From contig CALGLS010000410.1 in the NCBI GenBank assembly GCA_937959375.1, positions 1 through 14,749 on the forward strand: DNA of 14,749 bases, in the 5' to 3' direction. The notes below the pieces were generated by a model that worked only from the letters and a program-made list of their open reading frames with translations, ran no database searches and was not told where the DNA came from. Within the stretch, counting starts at the first letter, position 1; every line of letters starts with the position of its first letter. This stretch comes from an uncultured Saprospiraceae bacterium. Its GTDB lineage: Bacteria > Bacteroidota > Bacteroidia > Chitinophagales > Saprospiraceae. The translations under genes were made by a program, and so were the position numbers. Shown one piece after another: positions 7,143-14,426 of the stretch.

Positions 7143-7578
7143 CTCCAACCCGTTCTTTCATAGCCCGCATAAAGCCCTTCACAATTAAATCAGCAAAAGG
7201 TTGAACCATTCTATCGCTTGCGTTACTCATCATTCCGGTAAGTTCGATATTACCATCGTAGCTAACTTGGGTTGACTTCTTAGTTATTTTTTTTAGTTTG
7301 ACATTGATGATGACATCTACCTCGACCATTTTACTTTTTTGACGAATGTCTAAGGTAAAATGCTTGGGTTTATCTTTATTGATGATATGTAATTCGCCTT
7401 CGAAATTGAGTTTTATAAAACCGACCTTTAGGGTTGAAATTATATTATAAGCGTCCTTGTCAATCTCTTCTAAGTCAGCTCCGCCGGGCATGATTTGAGC
7501 GAGTACTTCTGGATCCGTTAGTATTTTCCATATTTTGGAAGTACTAGATTCAAATATTTCCTGACCTTCTAATTGCAT
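7138..7578 (-). CDS. CoxG-like SRPBCC-fold protein
   Basis: I place the start at the internal Met at 7578, giving 146 residues beginning MQLEGQEIFE. This matches the usual N-terminus of CoxG (CO dehydrogenase subunit G) relatives and sits four bases after the stop of the MocA-like gene; the longer frame from 7635 would overlap that gene. Recognisable features are SKIWKILTDPEVLAQIMPGG (14-33), the strand pair LNFEGELHI (57-65), and the C-terminal helix ending MRAMKERVGG. CoxG proteins assist assembly or membrane recruitment of molybdenum-containing CO dehydrogenases and related hydroxylases. Here the hydrophobic C-terminal tail described for some CoxG proteins is missing, so membrane anchoring is not evident. 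Neighbouring Moco genes support a molybdoenzyme role, but SRPBCC proteins are diverse and assignment to the family does not prove this. Confidence 0.8.
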   Translation of the reverse strand: MQLEGQEIFESSTSKIWKILTDPEVLAQIMPGGADLEEIDKDAYNIISTLKVGFIKLNFEGELHIINKDKPKHFTLDIRQKSKMVEVDVIINVKLKKITKKSTQVSYDGNIELTGMMSNASDRMVQPFADLIVKGFMRAMKERVGG

Positions 7579-7582
7579 GATC

Positions 7583-8194
7583 TTATTTCTTTTTTGAGAT
7601 CGTATTGTTGTAATCTGTTGGAGTATCAACGTCAATCAGTACATGATTGTTTTTCATTACTACCTTATGTAGATGTGCCTTATGTTTTTGAACGATTGCT
7701 TTACAGCCATTACCGGGAGCTTGGGCGAGGATTTCATTTTTGTAACAACTAGAAAAGATAACAGGATTTCCTCTTTGTTGGTTGTGAAAGGGAAGCGCAA
7801 TGCATTTCTGATCTTGAGCATATTTTGTTTGCCACTCGTTGATGATTTGGTTATAGTCAGTAGTTTGCATTAAAACTTGATCGGCCAGACAAATCATGTA
7901 TCCCTTGTGTTCGTTGTTGGTTGCTTTTATACCGGTTTGAATAGAGGAAGTCATTCCGCTTCGATGTTGTTCGTTAAAAACCGTGTGAATGTTTGCTGGA
8001 ATGTTAGATTTTACAATTTTGTCTTCATGCCCTAGAACGACAATTAGTTCATCAATTTTGGCCGCAGCCAATTCCTGAATTAAATGTTGAATGATGAGTT
8101 GTTCTTGAAAAGGTAGCAGTAATTTATTGACCGTTCCCATTCGAAGAGAGGAACCTGCAGCAAGAAGAATGGCAGAAAGTTTTGGTTTACCCAT
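7583..8194 (-). CDS. MocA-like molybdenum-cofactor nucleotidyltransferase
   Basis: A 203-residue NTP-transferase-fold protein. The nucleotide-binding signature LAAGSSLRMGTVNKLLLPF spans 11-29. GMTSSIQTGI (80-89), LADQ (103-106), RGNPVIF (141-147) and DVDTPTDY (188-195) match MocA/PucB-type enzymes better than MobA, since MocA-family proteins carry GM[ST]SS and RG[HN]PV motifs. MocA adds CMP to molybdopterin to make the dinucleotide cofactor used by xanthine-dehydrogenase and CO-dehydrogenase-type hydroxylases. Its four-base spacing to the CoxG-like gene and the nearby moa/moe genes fit that pathway. The canonical proline after LADQ (usually LADQP) is Val here. An uncharacterised nucleotidyltransferase of the same superfamily remains possible. 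The start Met is the only one preceding the nucleotide-binding motif. Confidence 0.82.
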   Translation of the reverse strand: MGKPKLSAILLAAGSSLRMGTVNKLLLPFQEQLIIQHLIQELAAAKIDELIVVLGHEDKIVKSNIPANIHTVFNEQHRSGMTSSIQTGIKATNNEHKGYMICLADQVLMQTTDYNQIINEWQTKYAQDQKCIALPFHNQQRGNPVIFSSCYKNEILAQAPGNGCKAIVQKHKAHLHKVVMKNNHVLIDVDTPTDYNNTISKKK

Positions 8195-8232
8195 ATGAGT
8201 AAAGGTAGTAGGAAAAAGACAAGACCAAAAAC

Positions 8233-9921
8233 TTAATCTTTATAAAAACTCATTTTGTTCGTTTTTACTTTGTTGGACTTATCGGTTAAGTTTGCGTTCA
8301 AACAATTCGGCAATGTAAAATAGAAGGTAGTACTTCTAGATTCGTCAGAGTCAATCCAAATTTTCCCGTTGTATTTTTCAATGATTTTTTTACAGATTGC
8401 TAATCCAATACCAGTACCTTTCTCTTTTTTAGATAAGCGTTGAAAAATCTGAAGTACCTTGCCATGAAATTCTTTTGGAATACCCATACCGTTGTCTTTT
8501 ACAAAAAAGACAAGACCATCTTTTTCGACTCTTGAACCTATGAAAATAGTAGGGTCAGACTTGTCGTTGAACTTAATGGCGTTGGAAATTAAATTTCTGA
8601 ATAATAATGAAATCCATTTTGGATTACCATAAATAGTAGGGAGGGAATCTTTATTAATACTTACGTTTCGACTTTTAATGACAGAAGTTAAATTAGCATG
8701 GATATCTTCTATTGTCTCATTAAGATTGATTTCTGTTTTTGTTTCTTCTGATGTTTCCGAGAGGTTTATGAATTTCACCAAATCATCTAAGACATTGTTC
8801 ATCTGGTTGGCGCTACTCGTAATGTAATCCAAGTATTCATTGGCATTCTGATCTAAATCTTTTGCGTACCTTCTTTTTAAAATCATACTAAAAGAAACCA
8901 AACTTCTAAGCGGTTCTTTCAAGTCATGAGAAGAGATGTATTTGAAGCTATCTAAAACTTCAGTTTTCTTATCTAGTTCACTTTCTGTTTGATCCAAAAG
9001 CATGGTCTTGCTTTTTATTTTTCCCTTCAATCGGTTAATAAATAGAATAACCCCTAAAAGCAATAGGGTAAACCAAGCGATGATTGATCCGATTAAAAGC
9101 CAACTTCTTTTATAAGGTGTTTTGAATGCGACTCCAATATTATATCCATATCCAAAATTTGAGCATACCTGATAAATAAAGTTTTCGTTTGGAATGTCAA
9201 AATTTTTAAATGAGAATTCATCTGTTCGATTGTTGTGAACCTTTGATCCATCATAATAAGCTACTCGATCAAAATTATTTCCTGTAGTTTCTGTTGAAAA
9301 ACGATAGACAAAATCCTTAGAATTTTCATTGTTTAAATATAGGTCGTTAATTATTGATTCGAAGTTAATCAGCGAAGCAATGTATCCTATGGCTTTACCT
9401 TCTTTCAGTACTCTGAAATTTAGAGGAATTCCAACATAACCTTCTACCATGTTGATTGGAGGGAATAAACGAAATTCTTGATAAGTCAATAACTTGTCTA
9501 ATCGAGCAATTGCAGCGGTATCTCGAATTTTTTTAACAGAGCTACCAGCAAGATTATTTGGACTCACAGAATTGGGAGTCACCGAATATCGGAAAATATG
9601 ATTTGTATCTATAAAAGAAACGATCAAAGAGTCGTTGGATGATAGGTATTCAAATTGAGTTTTTAAATAAGATTGTAAATCCTCTTTGGCTGGTAAGTCA
9701 GTACCTGATTCAATGTAACTACGAATTCCTGAAGTTAAAATCGCTAGCTTGTTTATTCCCTTTTGGAATTGAGCGACAGCAGCATTACTCTCTTTTTGTA
9801 TTCTGGCCTCTCTTTTCTGTAATTCAGTTTGCTCTATTTTACGGTCTACAAGATAGATCAGGAATAGACCTGAAATCAGAATTAATAAAGGGAGGCTGTA
9901 CGTTTTTTGAAAATTGTACAT
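8233..9921 (-). CDS. Membrane sensor histidine kinase
   Basis: The 562-residue protein has a short cytoplasmic N-terminus, a transmembrane helix at about 8-25, a periplasmic sensor region at about 26-270, a second transmembrane helix at about 273-295, and a coiled-coil-like linker. HisKA follows with the phosphoacceptor H332 in SSHDLKEPLR (330-339). The ATPase domain has the N box FRNLISNAIKFN (441-452), the DNGMGI G1 box (476-481) and the GTGIGLAI G2 box (502-509). All catalytic boxes look intact, with no receiver domain. The sensor region resembles CHASE-like extracytoplasmic domains in layout, but I cannot assign it to a family. No response regulator gene is adjacent, so it is an orphan here. 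The MocA-like gene starts 38 bp downstream, so the kinase may be co-transcribed with Moco genes; a regulatory link is only inferred. Confidence 0.92.
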   Translation of the reverse strand: MYNFQKTYSLPLLILISGLFLIYLVDRKIEQTELQKREARIQKESNAAVAQFQKGINKLAILTSGIRSYIESGTDLPAKEDLQSYLKTQFEYLSSNDSLIVSFIDTNHIFRYSVTPNSVSPNNLAGSSVKKIRDTAAIARLDKLLTYQEFRLFPPINMVEGYVGIPLNFRVLKEGKAIGYIASLINFESIINDLYLNNENSKDFVYRFSTETTGNNFDRVAYYDGSKVHNNRTDEFSFKNFDIPNENFIYQVCSNFGYGYNIGVAFKTPYKRSWLLIGSIIAWFTLLLLGVILFINRLKGKIKSKTMLLDQTESELDKKTEVLDSFKYISSHDLKEPLRSLVSFSMILKRRYAKDLDQNANEYLDYITSSANQMNNVLDDLVKFINLSETSEETKTEINLNETIEDIHANLTSVIKSRNVSINKDSLPTIYGNPKWISLLFRNLISNAIKFNDKSDPTIFIGSRVEKDGLVFFVKDNGMGIPKEFHGKVLQIFQRLSKKEKGTGIGLAICKKIIEKYNGKIWIDSDESRSTTFYFTLPNCLNANLTDKSNKVKTNKMSFYKD

Positions 9922-10047
9922 TTAGAGTAATTGGTTTATTGACAGAAGGTTACCTGTATAGTTTGGGGAGGATTAATGTCTAATTTAGCTGACAATTGTG
10001 TAACATTTTCGATCCTATCAGCAATTTAAAAAGGTTTTCTCTATTAT

Positions 10048-10074
10048 GCTAAAGAATAGCGCTTTTCTTTAAGC
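10048..10074. other. Imperfect hairpin upstream of the histidine kinase gene
   Basis: The arms GCTAAAGAA (10048-10056) and TTCTTTAAGC (10065-10074) pair with one bulged base around an eight-base loop containing the palindrome AGCGCT. It lies about 130 bases upstream of the kinase start, between that gene and the terminator of the secreted-protein gene. It may be a promoter-region dyad; no promoter match was found in the rest of 9922-10118. Confidence 0.3.
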
Positions 10075-10118
10075 TTTATGATCAAAAAACTTACCAAGTT
10101 CTTATTTGAATATAAAAG

Positions 10119-10158
10119 AGAAGCCCTGAATTTTGATGGCTCAAAACTCAGGGCTTCT
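10119..10158 (-). terminator. Strong hairpin terminator after the T9SS-secreted protein gene
   Basis: An 11-bp perfect stem AGAAGCCCTGA (10119-10129) / TCAGGGCTTCT (10148-10158) continues, after one mismatch, into TTTTGA/TCAAAA with a four-base tggc loop, giving 17 paired bases in 40. It lies about 60 bases past the stop codon at 10219. On the minus strand it is followed by the T-rich CTTTTATATTC, a weak but plausible terminator tail. Confidence 0.8.
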
Positions 10159-10218
10159 TGGCTGCTCAAATTAATTTGATAGGCCCAAGGCTAAAATAGT
10201 GTCTTAGCTTGCTAGAAT

Positions 10219-13062
10219 TTAATTGGCTTTCACCAACTTCAAACTCTTAGTAGCTACTCCATCAACTTCAATTCGAGCCAGATAAATGCCTCTCACAAAA
10301 TCATCTTCAATGATAATGAAACCAGCACGGTCAGTTATCGCTTGTTGGAAAACTTGCTTACCAACGATATCATAAATAACCAATTGTGCTGCTCCAGTAG
10401 TCGCTTGTAAATCATAAGAAATATTTACTTGATCACTAAATGGATTTGGAGATGCGCTCAGTTGGAGTTGTGCATTTATATCAGCAACACTTGTTAGCGT
10501 GATATCAACAGTTACTGGTGTTGTGGTACTTCCACATTCGTTAGTTGCGGTTAGCGTAATGGTGTAAGAACCAGAAGCAGCATAAGTATGTGTTGGGTTT
10601 TCTTCTATAGAAATATTTCCATCACCGAAGTCCCATGAGTAACTATCTGCATTAACGGATAAGTTATTAAAATCTATTTGTGCATCTGATACTTGGTTCG
10701 TTGTAAACAAACTACTTGGCGCTCCTAAAATTACAATGTAATCATCTTCAGTAATTGCAGCCATTCCATCAGGTGTATCAACAATTAGTGATACCGAGTA
10801 TGTGCCAGGAGTATTGTAAGTTACCGTAGGGTTTTGTTCAGTAGAAGTAGAAGGTGTTCCACCATCAAAAGTCCATTCCCAACTTGTTGCAGTTGTGCCT
10901 AAGTCAGTATATTCAACAACCTGTGGTGCACAACCACCAGAAACATTAGTCGTAAATCCTGCATACTGAAATAAGTCTGTTACCTCAAAAAGGTCAATCG
11001 CACATTCAAGGATATGCCCCGAACCTTGTGCATCATTTGTTTCAAAAATAACGTTCATATCGTCAGTGATATCAATAAAATCTGCTAGTAAGAATTCATA
11101 AGGACCTCCCCAACCATTTGTATTGTTATCAATAGTGAGTAGGGTAACTTCTGTCATCCCATTATCTATTCGAACCACTAATTCGTCATTAGGATTACCT
11201 TGTCCACCATCGTTGAAAAACCAAGCATAAAAACTAATCGTTGGACTGTTGTAGCTACTCAAATCCATTGAAGGACTAGTAAGGGTCGTTGTTCCATTAT
11301 CAACATCATCGTCTCCAGCGCCACCGCCGTCATTACCAGTAACATAGCATTGGTTACCTATGTCTGTAGAAATATCATCGTCAGTATTTGAAGGTTGACC
11401 TTGGAAAGTAGTTCCGTTAGGTTCACCTCTTTCCCATGCGCCAGTTTGAGCATTACCCGTTACTTGCCATCCTAAGTCAGCAGCAAATTCATCACGATAT
11501 CCTGGATCAAGAGCAGCTGAAAAACTTGCAGGTCCACCATTTACATTAACATTAGATAGTTGCGTGTGATATCCCCATTTCCCAATAGCCAATTCATAGT
11601 CTCCTTCAAAAACAGCAGAGAAGATAAAGTTACCATTTACATCTGTTAGGCCTTGGAAGTTGAAATCATTGTTGAATACATTGATTGCTGCGTTGGCAAT
11701 TGGATTACCGTTTGAAGCATCCGTAATCTGACCAGAAATAGCGTACGATGCATTTGCAACTAGCTCAGCATCGATGATCGTCAGTACATCATTATTCATT
11801 ACTGCAGAGTACGTTTTTGATTGATAACCTGGTGCAGAGTATAGCACGTCGTATGTACCGGCTGTTGCCAAACCAGTTTCATAAGCACCTGTAGCATCTG
11901 TATTATCACCGTTTAATTGATCTGCAATTATTTCAACACTTGCGTTGTTAATTGGAGCCATTGTAATACTATCCGTGACTGTACCTTCCAACCAACAAGC
12001 TCTTACATAATTAGGCTCAAGTACATAAAGTCCGTTGCCAATATCAGAAATTATAACCAATCCAGAAGGAAGGAAAGGGTAGGCTCCCCAAGCTCCATTA
12101 AAGCCAGTATTAGCTGGAATATAAGTATCAAAATTTCCTACTTCAATTAAGTTACCTGGATTCGCACCATCCACTATTATACAACCATCGGAATAATAAG
12201 AAATGATAATCCAGTCATTCCAAACATGTACGTTATGCGGAATTACACCGTCGTTTTCTGTAATAAGAGGTACGAATTGATCCATTTCAAGAATGTCAGT
12301 TGGATCAGATACATCATAAGAACCAATAGGTGCGTTACCTAACTCGTCTGTTGTAAATAAGAAGTTACCATCATCTGATAGCCAAGCATTGTGCGTAAAA
12401 CTAAAAGCTGTTTCTTGATTTCCTAAAAGTTGAATATTGCTTTTATCAGAAACGTCATAAATACTGAATACACCATCATTGATTTCTGAAGAGTACATCA
12501 AGTTGTTACGAACATAAACATCGTGGGAGTAAGTATTTGGCGCTGGCCCTACCAATGCTGGATTGGCTGGATCTGTTGCACAATCATAAATGATCATTCC
12601 ACCATTATTAAGATTACATCCTGCGAGGTAAGCAAAACCAAATTCGTCAATATAAATATTGTGACAAGTATTGAGCGTACCAAGCCCAGGTAGATTGGTG
12701 ATATTGTAACTGCTGATTGACGTTGGTAGATTGGTTAGATCAATTACGGTCAAACCATCTGATCCTTGATCAGTCGTAACGTAAGCATAAGTATCCCAAG
12801 TTTTGATATCTCTCCAAATGGAGTTAGCTCCTGGTACGTATCCAACTTCTACTGGGTTAGCAGGGTCAGCAAGGCTTACAATGGAAGTACCGCCGGCAGC
12901 ACCTACAAGCGCATACTCAGTTCCATCAGGCGCCACATATCCCCAAATATCATTAAGGCTTTCTGTGTAGTTGAGTTGAGAAACGAAAGTCACATTTAAT
13001 TGAGCAATCGTTTGGCCAGCCCATAACATACAGACACAGCAGAGTAAGAATAATTTTTTCAT
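10219..13062 (-). CDS. Secreted choice-of-anchor B / PKD protein with T9SS type A sorting domain
   Basis: A 947-residue exported protein. A Sec signal peptide occupies about 1-20 (MKKLFLLCCVCMLWAGQTIA, likely cut before Q21). Residues 22-350 are a beta-propeller-like choice-of-anchor B region with repeated blade-like motifs such as TSIVSLADPANPVEVG, LTVIDLTNLP and SIYDVSD. Two carboxypeptidase-regulatory-like domains follow (about 355-433 and 440-517), then a jelly-roll-like segment (521-695) containing an Asp/Gly-rich stretch GNDGGGAGDDDVDNG, then two PKD domains (698-778 and 781-856; WEWTFDGG, YSWDFGDG, TYSVSLIV, SYTITLTAT). The end, from about 865 (SASPNPFSDQVNISY ... GIYLARIEVDG...KSLKLVKAN), is a type A sorting domain for type IX secretion, which normally delivers proteins to the surface or outside. 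Function is probably binding or adhesion; no catalytic motif was recognised. It stands alone, with a 295-bp leader and a terminator. Confidence 0.92.
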   Translation of the reverse strand: MKKLFLLCCVCMLWAGQTIAQLNVTFVSQLNYTESLNDIWGYVAPDGTEYALVGAAGGTSIVSLADPANPVEVGYVPGANSIWRDIKTWDTYAYVTTDQGSDGLTVIDLTNLPTSISSYNITNLPGLGTLNTCHNIYIDEFGFAYLAGCNLNNGGMIIYDCATDPANPALVGPAPNTYSHDVYVRNNLMYSSEINDGVFSIYDVSDKSNIQLLGNQETAFSFTHNAWLSDDGNFLFTTDELGNAPIGSYDVSDPTDILEMDQFVPLITENDGVIPHNVHVWNDWIIISYYSDGCIIVDGANPGNLIEVGNFDTYIPANTGFNGAWGAYPFLPSGLVIISDIGNGLYVLEPNYVRACWLEGTVTDSITMAPINNASVEIIADQLNGDNTDATGAYETGLATAGTYDVLYSAPGYQSKTYSAVMNNDVLTIIDAELVANASYAISGQITDASNGNPIANAAINVFNNDFNFQGLTDVNGNFIFSAVFEGDYELAIGKWGYHTQLSNVNVNGGPASFSAALDPGYRDEFAADLGWQVTGNAQTGAWERGEPNGTTFQGQPSNTDDDISTDIGNQCYVTGNDGGGAGDDDVDNGTTTLTSPSMDLSSYNSPTISFYAWFFNDGGQGNPNDELVVRIDNGMTEVTLLTIDNNTNGWGGPYEFLLADFIDITDDMNVIFETNDAQGSGHILECAIDLFEVTDLFQYAGFTTNVSGGCAPQVVEYTDLGTTATSWEWTFDGGTPSTSTEQNPTVTYNTPGTYSVSLIVDTPDGMAAITEDDYIVILGAPSSLFTTNQVSDAQIDFNNLSVNADSYSWDFGDGNISIEENPTHTYAASGSYTITLTATNECGSTTTPVTVDITLTSVADINAQLQLSASPNPFSDQVNISYDLQATTGAAQLVIYDIVGKQVFQQAITDRAGFIIIEDDFVRGIYLARIEVDGVATKSLKLVKAN

Positions 13063-13172
13063 TTTTTCTTTTTAATAATTAGTAATAGAAGTTGTTGAAA
13101 ACTAAGCTAGTAACTACGAGCAAAAGCATGAAGCGTTTGGCTATCCATGTTCTTCCTCTTTAGTTGTCAGAT

Positions 13173-13186
13173 AGTTTTTAAAAACT
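13173..13186. promoter_or_regulatory. 14-bp perfect palindrome in the leader of the secreted-protein gene
   Basis: AGTTTTTAAAAACT is self-complementary and lies about 110 bases upstream of the ATG, in the 295-bp gap 13063-13357. The same gap has a short CTGGA...TCCAG dyad near 13292-13311 and a TATTTTTG on the minus strand at 13332-13339, matching the Bacteroidota TAnnTTTG element but without a correctly spaced -33 TTG. Regulation by any of these is unproven. Confidence 0.3.
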
Positions 13187-13357
13187 TTATAGTCGAGCAG
13201 TCTTAGAGCGTAGCTTTAAATTTAGAAATTTGAGATCATCTGTTGTATTATAAAAGACAAACAGTAGAGCTAAAATTCGATTACTATATCATCTGGAAAA
13301 TATAGTGTCCAGTAATATTTTTTGGGTTTGACAAAAATACAAATTTTACAACTATGT

Positions 13358-13783
13358 TTACTTCTGTTTGATGACTGCCAACGTCAAACGTGAGACACAA
13401 ATCAAATTTTCTGAATCATCCTTAACTTCAATGTTCCAAACTTGTATGGTTCTTCCTGCTCGGATTGGTCGAGCGGTCCCTGTTACGAAACCACTCCTAA
13501 TTCCTTTTAAGTGATTGACATTCAGCTCAATACCGACAACCGAATGTGTAGTAATGTCTTCTAATGTTAGCATTCCTCCCACGCTACCAAGTGTTTCTGC
13601 AAGCGCTGCACTAGCACCTCCATGCAAGAGGCGAAAGGGCTGTACAGTTCTGTCGTCAACTGGCATACGGGCAGAAAGATAATTTTCACCAAAGTCAACG
13701 AACTCGATTCCAAGGTGTTCGACCAAGGTACTTTTAGAAAAAGAATTGAGTATTTCGAGTGTAACGGGTTGTTTCCAAATCAT
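13358..13783 (-). CDS. MenI/YdiI-type hotdog-fold acyl-CoA thioesterase
   Basis: A 141-residue PaaI-superfamily thioesterase closely resembling E. coli YdiI (MenI), which hydrolyses 1,4-dihydroxy-2-naphthoyl-CoA in menaquinone synthesis. Visible motifs are PFRLLHGGASAALAETLGS (49-67) with H54-G55-G56 and the catalytic glutamate E63, GIELNVNHLKGIRSG (84-98) with H91, and TIQVWNIEV (112-120), all at the positions expected from YdiI. The length is the family norm. It would act in the cytoplasm; Bacteroidota make menaquinone, so the MenI role is sensible, but other hotdog thioesterases of this group accept various acyl-CoAs. No other men gene is in the window. It is read leftwards, co-directional with the TPR gene 105 bases upstream. 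Confidence 0.85.
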   Translation of the reverse strand: MIWKQPVTLEILNSFSKSTLVEHLGIEFVDFGENYLSARMPVDDRTVQPFRLLHGGASAALAETLGSVGGMLTLEDITTHSVVGIELNVNHLKGIRSGFVTGTARPIRAGRTIQVWNIEVKDDSENLICVSRLTLAVIKQK

Positions 13784-13828
13784 GTGTTGTGTGTTTTTTT
13801 AGTTATTTCTACAGCTTTTTACTGTATT

Positions 13829-13890
13829 GTCATGCTGAGCAAAGTCAAAAGATCCTTTCTCCTTGTCATCCTGAGCGAAGTCGAAGGATT
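13829..13890. repeat. Two copies of a dispersed-type GTCATSCTGAGC repeat
   Basis: Copy A (13829-13856) reads GTCATGCTGAGCAAAGTC followed by aaaagatcct. Copy B (13865-13890) reads GTCATCCTGAGCGAAGTC followed by gaaggatt. They lie 36 bases apart in the same orientation. Copy B has the form of a short repeat known to recur in many Bacteroidota genomes, and copy A is a diverged relative. They fill the gap between the thioesterase and TPR genes, and copy B extends into the TPR stop codon (13889-13891). Whether they recur elsewhere in this genome cannot be seen from one window. Confidence 0.75.
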
Positions 13891-14227
13891 ACTCCTCAAA
13901 GTCATCATCATCGCCAAGCGCAAGTTTTGCACCAGCCAATTCGCTTAAAGCATGGGTGTCTCCTGCCTTTTTGGCAATAGCCATCCCTGCCTTGTAGGTG
14001 AAAAATGCTTTTTTCACTAAATCCTGATTTTCATACCATTTACCAAGGTGATAATATGCTCCTACATAATTGACATCAATTTCTAAGAGCTTTAAATAAT
14101 ATTCTAGCGCTTTTTCATCATCATCTAGTTTCTCATATTCTTTTGCTATTGCAAAAAGAACAAAAGTATCATTCGGATTGTTATCCAAAAAAGCGAATAA
14201 TTGTTTGAGTCTCGGTGAGTCTGCCAT
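13889..14227 (-). CDS. Small tetratricopeptide-repeat protein
   Basis: The 112-residue protein is nearly all helical repeat: TPR-like units at about 20-53 (FAIAKEYEKLDDDEKALEYY) and 54-87 (GAYYHLGKWYENQDLVKKAF), with a partial third unit after 88. It ends in an acidic tail, GDDDDFEE. It has no signal peptide or membrane segment and is probably cytoplasmic, acting in protein-protein contacts. Partner and pathway are unknown. The coding end coincides with a short dispersed repeat, so the acidic tail and stop codon lie at the repeat junction. Start choice: MADSPRLKQLFAFL begins the first helix naturally. Confidence 0.8.
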   Translation of the reverse strand: MADSPRLKQLFAFLDNNPNDTFVLFAIAKEYEKLDDDEKALEYYLKLLEIDVNYVGAYYHLGKWYENQDLVKKAFFTYKAGMAIAKKAGDTHALSELAGAKLALGDDDDFEE

Positions 14228-14356
14228 TTATGATAATTTGTTATTTAAATAGATAAACAATACTGCTTGTATTAGTTTGAATATCAGTTGTTTAGAATGA
14301 ATTTTCAGGCTTTAAACCTATTTTCGATTTCGGTTCGTTTTTTGCTCTAAAAAGGC

Positions 14357-14364
14357 TATATTTG
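14357..14364 (+). promoter_or_regulatory. Bacteroidota -7 promoter element for etfB
   Basis: TATATTTG matches the Bacteroidota primary-sigma -7 consensus TAnnTTTG exactly, about 63 bases before the etfB ATG. Upstream, T-rich sequence around 14334-14343 (gttcgttttttg) provides only a weak -33 region. The expected start of transcription is near 14371. Confidence 0.6.
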
Positions 14365-14383
14365 CACCACTTTTTGAAAAGCC

Positions 14384-14401
14384 CTCCGTACGTAACGGGG
14401 A
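14384..14401 (+). other. Small GC-rich hairpin in the etfB 5' leader
   Basis: CTCCGT and ACGGGG can pair (six pairs including one G-U) around the loop acgta, within ccctccgtacgtaacgggg. It would lie in the predicted 56-base untranslated leader, between the promoter and the AT-rich ATG-proximal stretch. It contrasts with the AT-rich surroundings; a role in transcript stability or translation is only a guess. Confidence 0.35.
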
Positions 14402-14426
14402 GCCAAAATTAAAAAATTAATCTCTA

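Noticed and set aside
7579..7635. Longer N-terminus for the CoxG-like protein
   Set aside because: It would overlap the MocA-like gene and adds residues not expected in the family; the Met at 7578 fits both the family and the spacing.
9639..9983. Plus-strand open frame over the start of the histidine kinase gene
   Set aside because: It is a shadow of the kinase coding sequence in another frame, with no recognisable protein features.
13107..13148. Thirteen-codon leader peptide (MDSQTLHAFARSY) upstream of the secreted-protein gene
   Set aside because: It has a gaggaag purine-rich stretch nearby but no attenuator-like codon run or paired stem; chance is sufficient.
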